Part shown: one piece after another, positions 17,659-26,801 of the stretch
Numbering within the stretch: the stretch's first letter is position 1
Layout: the number at the start of each line of letters is the position of its first letter
DNA from: Mycobacterium cookii
Lineage (GTDB): Bacteria > Actinomycetota > Actinomycetes > Mycobacteriales > Mycobacteriaceae
Reading direction: 5' to 3'
NCBI RefSeq assembly: GCF_010727945.1
Contig: NZ_AP022569.1
Location: forward strand, 4,960,001-5,024,000
Length of the DNA: 64,000 nt
Made by a program: the position numbers and the translations under genes
The notes under the pieces: generated by a model
Databases searched by the model: none
Seen by the model: only the letters and a program-made list of their open reading frames with translations
What the model was told of the DNA's origin: nothing

Positions 17659-17680
17659 TATCTTACTCCGGAGTAAGATA
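17659..17680. promoter_or_regulatory. Perfect 22-bp palindrome upstream of fadE24
   Basis: The arms TATCTTACTCC and GGAGTAAGATA abut without spacer and are exact reverse complements. The site lies 38 bp before the fadE24 start and 35 bp after the hisN stop. It looks like an operator for a TetR-type regulator, but no regulator gene is adjacent, so the protein would be encoded elsewhere. Confidence 0.75.
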
Positions 17681-17714
17681 GAAGACGTGTGTTAACTAGT
17701 TCACACGTTCGAAC

Positions 17715-18497
17715 CTATGCGGGGGACAGCCTCGTCACGACCGAATCGTGCAGCAAGCCGTTTGTCGCGACCGCGCTGCCGCCGTGCGGCCCGGCACGGC
17801 CGTCGAGGCTGGTGAACGTCCCGCCCGCCTCGCGCACCAGGATGTCCAGCGGCGCCAGATCCCACACCGACACCTCCGGCTCGGCGGCGATGTCGACCGC
17901 TCCCTCGGCCACCAGGCAGTAGGACAGGAAGTCGCCGAAAGCACGCACCCGCCACACCGCGTCGGTCAGATCGAGAAAGCGGTCCCGCAGACCGAGTTGC
18001 GCCCATCCGGACAGGCTGGAGAACGACAGGCTGGCCGAATCAAGCTGCGCCACCGAGGAAACCGAGATGCGACGGGCCGGCGCATCGCCGAACGTCGCGA
18101 ACGCGCCCGCTCCGCCGGCAGCCCACCAACGCCGTTGCAGCGCAGGCGCACTGACCACCCCGATCTGAGGCACCCCGTCGTCGAGCAACGCGATCAGGCT
18201 GGCCCACACCGGCACGCCGCGGACGAAGTTCTTGGTTCCGTCGATCGGGTCGATGATCCACTGGCGTCCGGTGAAAGTGGTTGACCCGCCGAACTCTTCA
18301 CCGAGAATGCTGTCGTCCGGTCGGACCCGGCCGAGCGTGTCGCGCAAGGCCGCCTCGACCGCGTGATCCGCGTCGCTCACCGGCGTCAGATCGGGTTTGG
18401 TGTCGACCTTCAGGTCGACCGCGCCGAAGCGGGCCAGTGTCACCGCGTCGGCCTGGTCGGCCAGGTGCAGTGCCACCGAGAGATCGTCGTCACGCAT
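17715..18497 (-). CDS. hisN: Inositol-monophosphatase-family phosphatase, probable histidinol-phosphatase
   Basis: This 260-residue Mg2+-dependent phosphatase carries the family motifs GEEFG (66-70) and [12 protein letters not shown] (80-91), plus a C-terminal [15 protein letters not shown] that supplies the third metal Asp. The ATG at 18497 is taken; a GTG just before it is also possible. The gene upstream of fadE24-fadE23 in M. tuberculosis (Rv3137) belongs to this family and is assigned as HisN. Synteny here (hisN, fadE24, fadE23 on one strand) supports the name, though inositol or other sugar phosphates cannot be excluded. Confidence 0.78.
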   Translation of the reverse strand: MRDDDLSVALHLADQADAVTLARFGAVDLKVDTKPDLTPVSDADHAVEAALRDTLGRVRPDDSILGEEFGGSTTFTGRQWIIDPIDGTKNFVRGVPVWASLIALLDDGVPQIGVVSAPALQRRWWAAGGAGAFATFGDAPARRISVSSVAQLDSASLSFSSLSGWAQLGLRDRFLDLTDAVWRVRAFGDFLSYCLVAEGAVDIAAEPEVSVWDLAPLDILVREAGGTFTSLDGRAGPHGGSAVATNGLLHDSVVTRLSPA

Positions 18498-18579
18498 CAC
18501 GACAGTAAAGCTTTAGTCGTCGCCGATGACCAAATGCTTAACGGCGTCGGATTCGCATGAGTCGACTCGCCACCGTCCG

Positions 18580-18585
18580 TACCAT
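18580..18585 (+). promoter_or_regulatory. Putative -10 box (TACCAT) of a leaderless malic enzyme mRNA
   Basis: TACCAT fits the mycobacterial TANNNT -10 consensus and ends six bases before the ATG at 18592. That places transcription start at or next to the start codon. Confidence 0.5.
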
Positions 18586-18591
18586 CGACCC

Positions 18592-20247
18592 ATGGCTGAC
18601 GAAAAGCGAGGGCAGGCGGCCCTTTTCGACGCGCTGACGACCAAGGGCACCGCGTTCACCGAGGCCGAGCGTCGCCGGTTGGGTCTGCTGGGGTTGCTGC
18701 CGACGAGGGTGAAGTCCCTCGACGAGCAGGCCCGGCACTGTTGGCACGAGTTCTCCACTCGCCACGACGATCTCGACAAACACATCTATCTGCGGGCGTT
18801 GCAGGATCGCAACGAGACGCTGTTCTATCGGGTGCTGAGCGATCACATCTCGGAGACGCTGCCGATCGTCTACACCCCGACGGTGGGGGAGGCCTGCCAG
18901 CGTTTCGGCGAGATCTACCGTCGCCCGCGCGGGTTGTTCGTGTCGTATCCCGACCGCGACCAACTCGACGAGGTGTTGGACAACCGGCCGCAGCGCGACG
19001 TCGACGTGATCGTGGTGACCGACGGGCAGCGCATCCTCGGCTTGGGGGACCAGGGCATCGGCGGGATGGGCATTCCGATCGGCAAGCTGTCGCTCTACAC
19101 CCTGATCGGCGGTATCGATCCCGCTCGCACCCTGCCGATCGTCCTCGACGTCGGCACCGACAACGTCGAACTCCTCGACGACCCGCTCTACCTCGGTTGG
19201 CGGCACCGGCGCATCCACGACGACGAGTACTACGCGTTCATCGACCGGTTCGTGGCCGCGGTGCAGCGGCATCTGCCGAATGTGTTGCTGCAGTGGGAAG
19301 ACTTCGCCACCGCGCACGCCCAGCCCATCCTGACGCGCTACCGCGACCAGCTGCTGACCTTCAATGACGACATCCAGGGCACCGCCGCGGTCACCCTCGG
19401 TGCGCTGCGCGGCGCGGCGAACGTGGCCGGCCGCCCGCTGTCCCAGCAGCAGGTCGTCATGCTCGGCGCCGGCTCAGCCGGGATCGGCGTGCTGGACATG
19501 ATCCGCCGCGAGATGGTCAATGAAGGGCTGCCCGATCAGGCTGCGGCCGAACGGATCTGGGTGGTCGACGTGGTCGGTCTGCTCACCGACGATCGCAACG
19601 ACCTGTCCGCTGAACAGCGTGCGTTCGCCCAACCGGCGGGCCGGGTGGCCGGCTGGGGCGTGTCCGGGCCGGCCCAGCTCGCCGACGTCATCCATCATGT
19701 CGACGTCGGCGTGCTGCTCGGATTATCCACCGCCGCAGGGGCTTTCACCGAGCCGATCGTCCGTGAGCTGGCCGGCAAAACCGAGCGGCCGATCATCTTC
19801 CCGCTGTCCAATCCGACCAGCCGCGCCGAGGCGCATCCGGCCGAATTGGACCATTGGACCGACGGGCGCGCACTGATCGCCACGGGTTCGCCGTTCGCGC
19901 CGCTGGTCCGCGATGGCGTCGAATACACTGTGGCCCAATGCAATAACGTCTACATCTTCCCGGCCATGGGACTCGCCGTGACCGCCGCGCAGGCGACGCG
20001 GGTGACCGACGAGATGATGCGGGTCGCCGCGACCACCCTGGGCGACGCCTCGCCCGCACTCGCCGACCCCGGTCAGCCGCTGCTGCCGCCTTGGCCGGAT
20101 GTGCCCGGGGTGGCGGTGCGCATCGCCCGGGCCGCGGCGGCGCAGGCTGTCGCCGACGGCGTGGCACCCAAACGCAGCGACGACGAGCTCGCCGAGCGGA
20201 TCGCGCAGGTGCGCTGGACCCCCGCCTATCGCTCAACCACAACCTGA
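18592..20247 (+). CDS. mez: NAD(P)-dependent malic enzyme
   Basis: This 551-residue enzyme converts malate to pyruvate and CO2, linking the TCA cycle to gluconeogenesis and lipid synthesis. Motifs in order are YTPTVGEACQ with the catalytic Tyr (Y94), GLGDQGIGGMGIPIGK with the catalytic Lys (K165), the metal-binding FNDDIQGTAAV, the Rossmann motif LGAGSAGIGVLD and FPLSNPTSRAEAHP. The length is that of large-subunit malic enzymes. The ATG at 18592 is chosen because the family N-terminus follows and a -10 box sits seven bases before it; an upstream in-frame ATG at 18526 gives an unsupported extension. Confidence 0.92.
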   Translation: MADEKRGQAALFDALTTKGTAFTEAERRRLGLLGLLPTRVKSLDEQARHCWHEFSTRHDDLDKHIYLRALQDRNETLFYRVLSDHISETLPIVYTPTVGEACQRFGEIYRRPRGLFVSYPDRDQLDEVLDNRPQRDVDVIVVTDGQRILGLGDQGIGGMGIPIGKLSLYTLIGGIDPARTLPIVLDVGTDNVELLDDPLYLGWRHRRIHDDEYYAFIDRFVAAVQRHLPNVLLQWEDFATAHAQPILTRYRDQLLTFNDDIQGTAAVTLGALRGAANVAGRPLSQQQVVMLGAGSAGIGVLDMIRREMVNEGLPDQAAAERIWVVDVVGLLTDDRNDLSAEQRAFAQPAGRVAGWGVSGPAQLADVIHHVDVGVLLGLSTAAGAFTEPIVRELAGKTERPIIFPLSNPTSRAEAHPAELDHWTDGRALIATGSPFAPLVRDGVEYTVAQCNNVYIFPAMGLAVTAAQATRVTDEMMRVAATTLGDASPALADPGQPLLPPWPDVPGVAVRIARAAAAQAVADGVAPKRSDDELAERIAQVRWTPAYRSTTT

Positions 20248-20263
20248 GCGGCGCGGGCGGTCC

Positions 20264-20269
20264 TACGAT
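20264..20269 (+). promoter_or_regulatory. Putative -10 box (TACGAT) of a leaderless small membrane-protein mRNA
   Basis: TACGAT ends six bases before the GTG at 20276, the spacing seen at the malic enzyme gene, and supports GTG as the start. Confidence 0.45.
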
Positions 20270-20275
20270 GGCGTC

Positions 20276-20593
20276 GTGTGGGAAATGCTTACGGTGGTGT
20301 TCCTCGTCGCGGTCGCGGCGGGCATCGTGGCACCCCGGCTGTTCCGGCAGGGCCCGCGCGCGGATTGGTTGAGTGGCACGCTGCTGATCACCGGAGTCAG
20401 CCCGCGGCCCGACGCCACCGGTGAGCAGATCGTCACGATCAGCGGCGTCATCGACGGGCCGACGGTGAAGGAGTACGCCGTGTATCAGCGGACGACCGCC
20501 GACGTCGAGAAGTGGCCGACCATAGGCGAACTCAAGCCGGTGATGTACTCCCCGCGCAATCCCGACAAGTGGGCCTACGCGCCGCCCGGCTAG
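20276..20593 (+). CDS. Small membrane-anchored conserved protein
   Basis: From GTG 20276 this gives 105 residues. An ATG nine bases later is an alternative, but the TACGAT box fits the GTG as a leaderless start. The N-terminus is one hydrophobic segment (LTVVFLVAVAAGIVAP), followed by a basic RLFRQGPR stretch. A roughly 75-residue extracytoplasmic or cytoplasmic beta-rich part follows (WLSGTLLITGVSP, EQIVTISGVIDG, YAVYQRTTADVEKWPTIG). No catalytic motif is seen and I do not recognise the family. It is convergent with fprA, ending six bases from it. Confidence 0.7.
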   Translation: MWEMLTVVFLVAVAAGIVAPRLFRQGPRADWLSGTLLITGVSPRPDATGEQIVTISGVIDGPTVKEYAVYQRTTADVEKWPTIGELKPVMYSPRNPDKWAYAPPG

Positions 20594-20599
20594 CCGGGA

Positions 20600-21958
20600 T
20601 CAGCCGTGGCTGATGTGCAGCAACTTGGCAAGGTTCGGCAGCTTCACCCGCGGCCGTCCGTGCGGCTCACCGCTCGACCGCTCATGCTCGTCGATCAGCT
20701 TCCAATGCGCGTCGGTGACCAGCTTGGGCTGGCGGTCGGCGAGCCAGGCGGCGAGTTTATCGGCGTGATCGGCACCGAAGTCGGGCAATTCGGCACCGGC
20801 CAGGTCGGCGAGCAAGGTGTCGATGGTGTCCTGCGAGTCCTTCTTGTTCGTGCCGATCACCCCGCTCGGCCCGCGCTTGATCCAGCCGACGACATATTCG
20901 TTGCGACTGCCGTCGACCCGGCCGTCGGTGTTGGGGATGGTGCCGCTCTTCTCATCGAACGGCAGTCCGGGTGTCGGTACGCCGCGGTAGCCGACTGAAC
21001 GGACCACCAGCTGCACGGGCAGCTCCTCACGGGTGCCGGTGTCTTTGGCCACCACCCGCCCGTTGTCATCGCTGACCAGCTCATTGGTCCCGAGCACGAT
21101 CGTCTCGACGCGCTCTGCGCCGCCGATCTCGATCGGAGAGGTCAGGAAGCGGAACACGATCCGGCGATGGCCTGGCCGCAGCTCGCGGCCCACGTAGCCC
21201 TTGAGGACCTTGATGTTCTGCTTGCAGACCTTGCCGACCGCTGCCGCGTCGTCCTCGCTGATGTTCTCGAAATCCGCCGGATCGACCACCACGTCGACGT
21301 TCTCCAGATCCGCCAACTCGCGCAGCTCCAGGGTGGTGAACGCGGCCTGCAGTGGGCCACGGCGACCGATCACGATCACTTCCTGCACGCCGCGGGGCCG
21401 CAACGACTCCAGCGCGTGGTCGGCGATGTCGGTGCGGGCGAGCTCGTCGGGCTCGGTCACCAGGATGCGCGCGACATCGAGTGCGACGTTGCCGTTGCCG
21501 ACGACGACCGCGCGGGCGCCGGACAGGTCGGGCGTCGCATCCTCGAAGTGTGGGTGCGCGTTGTACCAGCCGACGAAGTCGACCGCGGCGACGCTGCCCG
21601 GCAACTCTTCGCCGGGGATGTTCAGCGGTCGGTCCGACTGGGTGCCGATCGCGTAGACCACCGCGTCGTACTGCTCGGCCAATTCCGACGCGCTGACGTG
21701 CTCGCCGATCGCGACGTTGCCGAAGAACCGGAATCGCGGGTCGTCGGCGGTCTTCTCGAACTGCTTGCTGATCGACTTGATCTTCGGGTGGTCCGGCGCG
21801 ACGCCGGAGCGCACCAAGCCCCACGGCGTAGGCAGCATCTCCAGCATGTCCACCGCGATGTCGAGGTTGTCGTCCGCATCGGCGGCCTTGAACAGCGACG
21901 CCGCGGCGAAGAATCCAGAAGGGCCCGAGCCGACGATCGCGACGTGAAGTGGACGCAT
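20600..21958 (-). CDS. fprA: Ferredoxin/adrenodoxin-type NADP+ reductase FprA
   Basis: This 452-residue flavoprotein transfers electrons from NADPH to ferredoxins and thus to P450s or other acceptors. The FAD motif VGSGPSGFFAAASL and the stretch MLPTPWGLVRSGVAPDHPKI are those of M. tuberculosis FprA. GNGNVALDVARIL forms the NADP-binding motif and VVGWIKRGPSGVIGTNK closes the fold. The ATG at 21958 is used because the Rossmann strand begins at residue 5 and a TAGCAT box lies eight bases upstream. It is divergent from prfB, as in M. tuberculosis (Rv3106/Rv3105c). Two P450 genes in this window could be clients. Confidence 0.95.
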   Translation of the reverse strand: MRPLHVAIVGSGPSGFFAAASLFKAADADDNLDIAVDMLEMLPTPWGLVRSGVAPDHPKIKSISKQFEKTADDPRFRFFGNVAIGEHVSASELAEQYDAVVYAIGTQSDRPLNIPGEELPGSVAAVDFVGWYNAHPHFEDATPDLSGARAVVVGNGNVALDVARILVTEPDELARTDIADHALESLRPRGVQEVIVIGRRGPLQAAFTTLELRELADLENVDVVVDPADFENISEDDAAAVGKVCKQNIKVLKGYVGRELRPGHRRIVFRFLTSPIEIGGAERVETIVLGTNELVSDDNGRVVAKDTGTREELPVQLVVRSVGYRGVPTPGLPFDEKSGTIPNTDGRVDGSRNEYVVGWIKRGPSGVIGTNKKDSQDTIDTLLADLAGAELPDFGADHADKLAAWLADRQPKLVTDAHWKLIDEHERSSGEPHGRPRVKLPNLAKLLHISHG

Positions 21959-21966
21959 AAGCCTTG

Positions 21967-21972
21967 ATGCTA
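21967..21972 (-). promoter_or_regulatory. Putative -10 box (TAGCAT) of leaderless fprA
   Basis: On the minus strand TAGCAT is followed by eight bases and then the fprA ATG, which predicts a leaderless or near-leaderless transcript and favours this start over the in-frame one 30 bases upstream. Confidence 0.5.
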
Positions 21973-22030
21973 AACGTCTGGCCAGCATGCCTGTAGCCGG
22001 TCGCGCGGTCCGTACAAAGTGTCCGGCCGG

Positions 22031-22036
22031 TAACGT
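22031..22036 (+). promoter_or_regulatory. Putative -10 box (TAACGT) of leaderless prfB
   Basis: TAACGT is followed by eight bases and the prfB GTG at 22045. It fits TANNNT and the position expected for a leaderless mRNA. Confidence 0.5.
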
Positions 22037-22044
22037 GATGACCT

Positions 22045-23151
22045 GTGCATCCCGACCGACAGGCTGACATCGCGGCTCTCGACTCCACCCTGACCACGGT
22101 GGAGCGGGTGCTGGACGTCGACGGTCTGCGCGGCCGGATCGAGAAGCTGGAGCACGAGGCGTCCGATCCCAACTTGTGGGACGACCAGGCCCGTGCGCAG
22201 CGGGTGACCAGCGAGCTGTCGCACACCCAGGGCGAATTGCGACGTGTCGAAGAGCTGCGCCAGCGACTCGACGATCTACCGGTGATGTACGAGCTTGCCG
22301 ACGAAGAGAACTCCGAAGACGCCAAAGGCGAGGCCGACGCGGAGTTCAAGGCCTTGCACGCCGACATCGAGGCGATGGAAGTGCGGACACTGCTCTCGGG
22401 CGAGTACGACGAGCGCGAGGCGCTGGTCAACATCCGCTCGGGCGCCGGTGGCGTGGACGCCGCGGACTGGGCCGAGATGCTGATGCGGATGTACATCCGT
22501 TGGGCTGAACAGCACAAGTACCCGGTCGAGGTGTTCGACACCTCCTACGCCGAAGAGGCCGGCATCAAGAGCGCGACGTTCGTGGTGCATGCGCCGTATG
22601 GATACGGGACGCTGTCCGTCGAACAGGGCACGCACCGCCTGGTGCGGATCAGCCCGTTCGACAACCAGAACCGACGGCAGACGTCGTTCGCGGAAGTCGA
22701 GGTGCTGCCGGTGGTGGAGACCACCGATCACATCGAAATCCCCGAGGGCGATCTCCGCGTTGACGTGTACCGATCCAGTGGCCCCGGTGGGCAATCGGTC
22801 AACACCACCGACTCGGCGGTTCGACTCACGCACATCCCGACGGGTATCGTCGTCACCTGTCAGAACGAGAAGTCGCAGCTGCAGAACAAAGTGGCCGCGA
22901 TGCGTGTTCTTCAAGCAAAGCTGTTGGAACGCAAGCGTTTAGAAGAGCGCGCGGAACTCGACGCACTTAAGGGGGACGGCGGCAGCTCCTGGGGTAACCA
23001 GATGAGGTCCTACGTTTTGCACCCGTATCAGATGGTCAAAGACCTGCGTACGGAATACGAAGTAGGAAACCCGGCAGCCGTCCTCGACGGAGACATCGAT
23101 GGATTCCTGGAAGCAGGGATCAGATGGCGCAATCGAAAAGATGACGACTAA
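22045..23151 (+). CDS. prfB: Peptide chain release factor 2
   Basis: This 368-residue RF2 terminates translation at UGA and UAA. The stop-codon-reading tripeptide SPF is at 203-205 and the peptidyl-tRNA hydrolysis motif GGQ at 248-250 ([10 protein letters not shown]). The frame is continuous from GTG 22045. There is no internal UGA near codon 26, so the autoregulatory +1 frameshift known from E. coli prfB is absent. The next gene begins inside the last codons (11-bp overlap). Position beside fprA matches other mycobacteria. Confidence 0.96.
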   Translation: MHPDRQADIAALDSTLTTVERVLDVDGLRGRIEKLEHEASDPNLWDDQARAQRVTSELSHTQGELRRVEELRQRLDDLPVMYELADEENSEDAKGEADAEFKALHADIEAMEVRTLLSGEYDEREALVNIRSGAGGVDAADWAEMLMRMYIRWAEQHKYPVEVFDTSYAEEAGIKSATFVVHAPYGYGTLSVEQGTHRLVRISPFDNQNRRQTSFAEVEVLPVVETTDHIEIPEGDLRVDVYRSSGPGGQSVNTTDSAVRLTHIPTGIVVTCQNEKSQLQNKVAAMRVLQAKLLERKRLEERAELDALKGDGGSSWGNQMRSYVLHPYQMVKDLRTEYEVGNPAAVLDGDIDGFLEAGIRWRNRKDDD

Positions 23152-24121
23152 AACGACGTATTCGGCAATCAGCACGGCGCAGCGCTGGCACGACTTCTGG
23201 CACGGCGAGATCGGGCTATGGATCATCACTCGCGGTCTGCGGGTGATCATGCTGGTGATCGTCGCGATCCTGGCGGTTCGGGCCGTCACCTGGGTCACTG
23301 ATCAGATCACCCAGCAGCTCGACGAGAAGTTCACGGAGAGCGACGCCTTGGTGCGCTCGGAGGCGACCAAACACCGCCAGGCGGTGGCGTCGGTGATCCA
23401 GTGGGTGTCCATCGTCCTGATCGCGATCTGGGGCATCGTGCAGATCGCCGACGTCCTCAGCTTTTCCGTGAGGGGTTTGGTTGCGCCGGCCACCGTGATC
23501 GGTGCCGCACTGGGCTTCGGTGCGCAGCAGGTGGTCAGAGACATCCTTTCGGGGTTCTTCATCATCGTCGAAAAGCAGTACGGCTTCGGTGATCTCGTCA
23601 CTCTGACCATCGTGTCGACAGCCGAGGCCAGCGGCACCGTCGAGAACGTGACGCTGCGAGTGACCAGGCTGCGCTCGCCCAACGGTGAGGTGCTGACCAT
23701 CCCGAACGGCCAGATCATCAAGGCCGTCAACCAGTCCAAGGACTGGGCTCGCGCCGTGGTGGACATCCCCGTCTCGACGTCGGCCGACCTCAACCGGGTC
23801 GGCGAAGTGTTGCGCGAGGAGTGCGAGCGCGCTCTGGACAACCCGGTCCTTGGCGAGCTGTTGCTGGACGCGCCCACTGTGATGGGTGTGGAGAGCATTC
23901 AAGTCGACACCGTGACGCTGCGGATGGTGGCCCGCACGCTGCCCGGCAAGCAGTTCGAAGCCGGCCGTCAGCTCCGCGTCCTGGTCGTCCGTGCGCTGGC
24001 CCACTCGGGGATCGGGACGACGGCCGACGCGAAGGTCAACGTCGTCGGCGGGCTGGGAGTCGAGGCAGCCACGGCCGAGCAGGAAGAGTACGAAAAGACC
24101 CACGAGCCGGTGCAGCGCTGA
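23141..24121 (+). CDS. Mechanosensitive-channel (MscS-type) membrane protein
   Basis: This 326-residue protein has transmembrane segments near residues 30-50 ([18 protein letters not shown]) and 85-110 ([22 protein letters not shown]). A pore-lining third helix, [33 protein letters not shown], is the MscS signature. A cytoplasmic beta domain ([21 protein letters not shown]) follows. It should release solutes on osmotic downshock. The ATG at 23141 overlaps prfB by 11 bp, and an upstream in-frame start would lie deep inside prfB. The M. tuberculosis neighbour of prfB (Rv3104c) is a membrane protein at the same place. Confidence 0.85.
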   Translation: MTTKTTYSAISTAQRWHDFWHGEIGLWIITRGLRVIMLVIVAILAVRAVTWVTDQITQQLDEKFTESDALVRSEATKHRQAVASVIQWVSIVLIAIWGIVQIADVLSFSVRGLVAPATVIGAALGFGAQQVVRDILSGFFIIVEKQYGFGDLVTLTIVSTAEASGTVENVTLRVTRLRSPNGEVLTIPNGQIIKAVNQSKDWARAVVDIPVSTSADLNRVGEVLREECERALDNPVLGELLLDAPTVMGVESIQVDTVTLRMVARTLPGKQFEAGRQLRVLVVRALAHSGIGTTADAKVNVVGGLGVEAATAEQEEYEKTHEPVQR

Positions 24122-24588
24122 TGAAGGTCACCCTCAACGTTCTGGAAAACCGTGGCCGCGCTGCGAATCGGCACTGGCCGAATTACATGTTCGGCGGACG
24201 GGTCCGGACGTCGACGCTGGTGTTGATCGTCGCGTTCTTCGCCGTGTGGTGGACCTACGACACCTACCGGCCCGCCCCGACCCCGCCGGCAGTACCGCAG
24301 GTGGTACCGCCGGGCTTCGTTCCCGACCCCGCTTACACCTGGGTCCCGCGCAGCCGGGTGCAGCCGCCGCCCAGCTACGACACGCCGACAACCGAGCCGA
24401 CGCCGACTACGACGCCGCCGCCACCGACGACCACCACACCCCCGACGACCACGCCGCCTCCGCTGTTCCAGCTTCCGGTGCTGCCGCCGCCGTTCGGACC
24501 GGGTACGACGACGCCCGCGCCGAGCCCGACTCCGCCGCCGCCGGCACCCGGCCCCGCACTGCCGGGGTTGCCGGGCCTGCCCGGATGA
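24121..24588 (+). CDS. Proline-rich single-pass membrane protein
   Basis: This 155-residue protein starts at an ATG sharing one base with the previous stop. A cytoplasmic basic stretch precedes one membrane helix ([17 protein letters not shown], about residues 30-46). A periplasmic tail follows, dominated by Pro and Thr ([20 protein letters not shown]) and ending LPGLPGLPG. It has no enzymatic motif. It corresponds in place and composition to Rv3103c, which precedes ftsE in M. tuberculosis. A cell-wall-spanning or scaffold role near FtsEX is conjecture. Confidence 0.85.
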   Translation: MKVTLNVLENRGRAANRHWPNYMFGGRVRTSTLVLIVAFFAVWWTYDTYRPAPTPPAVPQVVPPGFVPDPAYTWVPRSRVQPPPSYDTPTTEPTPTTTPPPPTTTTPPTTTPPPLFQLPVLPPPFGPGTTTPAPSPTPPPPAPGPALPGLPGLPG

Positions 24589-24641
24589 GGCGCTGTCGCT
24601 CGTCAGCGCGTCGCGTCGTCCGGACCACTCAAACGCACGGT

Positions 24642-24647
24642 TACACT
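24642..24647 (+). promoter_or_regulatory. Putative -10 box (TACACT) before ftsE
   Basis: TACACT is followed by eight bases to a GTG (24656) and eleven to the ATG (24659). It suggests a promoter for ftsEX-smpB with a very short or absent leader. Confidence 0.45.
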
Positions 24648-24658
24648 GGCGACCCGTG

Positions 24659-25348
24659 ATGATCACCCTCGACCACGTCACCAAGCAATACAAATCGTCG
24701 GCGCGCCCGGCGCTGGACAACGTGAACCTCAAGATCGACAAGGGTGAGTTCGTCTTCCTGATCGGCCCGTCCGGATCCGGCAAGTCGACGTTCATGCGGT
24801 TGCTGCTAGGGGCCGAGACGCCGACCAAGGGCGATGTGCGGGTGTCGAAGTTCCACGTCAACACGCTGCCCGGACGGCATGTCCCCAAGCTGCGCCAGGT
24901 CATCGGCTGCGTGTTCCAGGACTTCCGGTTGCTGCAGCAGAAGACCGTGTTCGAGAACGTCGCGTTCGCGCTCGAGGTGATCGGCAAGCGCCCCGAAGTG
25001 ATCAACCGGGTGGTGCCCGACGTGCTCGAGATGGTCGGTCTGTCCGGCAAGGCCACCCGGCTGCCGCACGAGCTGTCCGGTGGCGAGCAGCAGCGGGTGG
25101 CCATCGCGCGCGCGTTTGTCAACCGACCGCTGGTCTTGCTGGCCGACGAGCCCACCGGAAACCTCGACCCGGAGACCAGCAACGACATCATGGATCTACT
25201 CGAGCGCATCAACCGCACCGGAACCACGGTGCTGATGGCCACCCACGACCACCACATCGTCGACTCGATGCGGCAGCGGGTGGTGGAGTTGTCGCTGGGC
25301 AGGCTGGTCCGCGACGAGCAGCGCGGTGTCTACGGGATGGACCGCTAA
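24659..25348 (+). CDS. ftsE: Cell-division ABC-type ATPase FtsE
   Basis: This 229-residue ATPase partners FtsX to activate peptidoglycan hydrolases at the septum. Walker A is GPSGSGKST (36-44), the ABC signature is LSGGEQQR, Walker B is [13 protein letters not shown] and the switch His is in ATHDHHIVD. The ATG at 24659 gives the N-terminus [20 protein letters not shown] known from mycobacterial FtsE; a GTG one codon earlier is possible. The ftsX start follows the stop directly. Confidence 0.97.
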   Translation: MITLDHVTKQYKSSARPALDNVNLKIDKGEFVFLIGPSGSGKSTFMRLLLGAETPTKGDVRVSKFHVNTLPGRHVPKLRQVIGCVFQDFRLLQQKTVFENVAFALEVIGKRPEVINRVVPDVLEMVGLSGKATRLPHELSGGEQQRVAIARAFVNRPLVLLADEPTGNLDPETSNDIMDLLERINRTGTTVLMATHDHHIVDSMRQRVVELSLGRLVRDEQRGVYGMDR

Positions 25349-26242
25349 GTGCGCTTCAGCTTCCTATTCAACGAGGTTGTGACCGGTTTTCGGCGCAACA
25401 TCACGATGACCGTCGCGATGATCCTGACCACCGCGATCTCGATCGGCTTGTTCGGCGGCGGCTTGCTGGTAGTCCGGTTGGCCGACCATTCGCGCAACAT
25501 CTACCTCGATCGGGTCGAAACGCAGGTCTTCCTCACCCCCGAGATCTCGGCCAGCGACGCGACATGTGAGAGCCCGGCGTGTAAAGCGTTGCGGGAGAAG
25601 ATCGAGAAGCGCACCGACGTCAAGTCGGTTCGGTTCCTCAACCGCCAAGACGCCTACAACGACGCCATCCGCAAGATCCCTCAGTTCAAAGATCTGGCGA
25701 GCAAAGACGCGTTCCCGGCGTCGTTCATCGTCAAGCTGGAGCATCCCGAACAGCACGCCGAGTTCGACGCGGCGATGCAAGGCCAGCCCGGGGTCGATCA
25801 CGTGCTCAACCAGAAGGAACTGATCGACCGGCTGTTCGCCGTGCTGGACGGCTTGAGTAACGCCGCGTTCGCGGTCGCGCTGGTGCAGGCGATCGGCGCG
25901 ATCTTGTTGATTGCCAACATGGTTCAAGTCGCCGCCTACACCCGCCGCACCGAGATCGGGATCATGCGGCTGGTTGGCGCCACCCGCTGGTACACCCAAC
26001 TGCCGTTCCTGGTCGAGGCCATGGTCGCGGCCACCCTTGGCGTCGTCATCGCGATCGTCGGTCTGATCGTGGTGCGCGCGCTCTTCTTGGACAGTGCGCT
26101 CAGCCAGTTCTACCAAGCCCACTTGATCGCTCCGATCGACTACGCCGACATCCTCTACATCGCACCGCTGTTGCTGTTGGTCGGTGTCGCGATGTCCGCG
26201 GTCACGGCGTACGCGACATTGCGCCTGTACGTACGGCGATAG
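25349..26242 (+). CDS. ftsX: Cell-division membrane protein FtsX
   Basis: This 297-residue type VII ABC permease has an N-terminal helix ([24 protein letters not shown]), a periplasmic domain at about residues 45-165 (including the two-Cys segment [11 protein letters not shown]) and three C-terminal helices. It should transmit FtsE ATP hydrolysis to a periplasmic hydrolase such as RipC. It starts at GTG immediately after the ftsE stop. The paired cysteines, about five residues apart, could form a disulfide. Confidence 0.96.
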   Translation: MRFSFLFNEVVTGFRRNITMTVAMILTTAISIGLFGGGLLVVRLADHSRNIYLDRVETQVFLTPEISASDATCESPACKALREKIEKRTDVKSVRFLNRQDAYNDAIRKIPQFKDLASKDAFPASFIVKLEHPEQHAEFDAAMQGQPGVDHVLNQKELIDRLFAVLDGLSNAAFAVALVQAIGAILLIANMVQVAAYTRRTEIGIMRLVGATRWYTQLPFLVEAMVAATLGVVIAIVGLIVVRALFLDSALSQFYQAHLIAPIDYADILYIAPLLLLVGVAMSAVTAYATLRLYVRR

Positions 26243-26244
26243 CG

Positions 26245-26739
26245 GTGGCCAAGAAGCCGTCCGGCAAAGCTGCGCCAGGAAGGCAGATCGTGGCCTCCAA
26301 TCGCAAAGCCCGGCACAACTACTCGATTCTGGACGTGTTCGAGGCCGGTGTGGTTTTGCTCGGCACTGAAGTTAAAAGCCTGCGCGAAGGCAAAGCGTCG
26401 CTGGTGGATGCGTACGCCACCGTCGACGACGGCGAAGTTTGGCTGCGTAACCTGCACATTCCGGAATATCACCACGGCTCCTGGACCAACCACGAGCCGC
26501 GGCGCAACCGGAAGCTGCTTCTCCACAAGAGCCAAATCGACGCACTCATCGGCAAAATCAAGGATGGTAACCTCGCGCTCGTCCCGTTGTCGCTGTACTT
26601 CTTCGAAGGAAAAGTCAAGGTGGAGCTTGCATTAGCGCGTGGTAAGCAAGCCCACGACAAACGTCAGGACATGGCGAAGCGCGACGCGCAGCGCGAGGTC
26701 ATTCGCGAATTGGGTCGGCGCGCCAAGGGCATGAGCTGA
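26245..26739 (+). CDS. smpB: tmRNA-binding protein SmpB
   Basis: This 164-residue protein brings tmRNA to stalled ribosomes. The OB-fold core begins [18 protein letters not shown] and includes [21 protein letters not shown]. The basic C-terminal tail ([22 protein letters not shown]) would enter the mRNA channel. It starts at GTG two bases after ftsX. Its RNA partner ssrA lies 1 kb downstream, separated by a transporter gene. Confidence 0.97.
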   Translation: MAKKPSGKAAPGRQIVASNRKARHNYSILDVFEAGVVLLGTEVKSLREGKASLVDAYATVDDGEVWLRNLHIPEYHHGSWTNHEPRRNRKLLLHKSQIDALIGKIKDGNLALVPLSLYFFEGKVKVELALARGKQAHDKRQDMAKRDAQREVIRELGRRAKGMS

Positions 26740-26801
26740 TCGGCGCCGCGTACGCCCAGCTGTCCGCGGTCAGCTACGGCGTCAGTGATTTCGTCGGGGG
26801 T

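Noticed and set aside
24360..24588. Tandem-repeat or CRISPR-like periodicity in the CCGACGACC-rich stretch
   Set aside because: It is the Pro/Thr codon bias of the proline-rich membrane protein, with no spacer-repeat structure. No CRISPR array is seen anywhere in the window.
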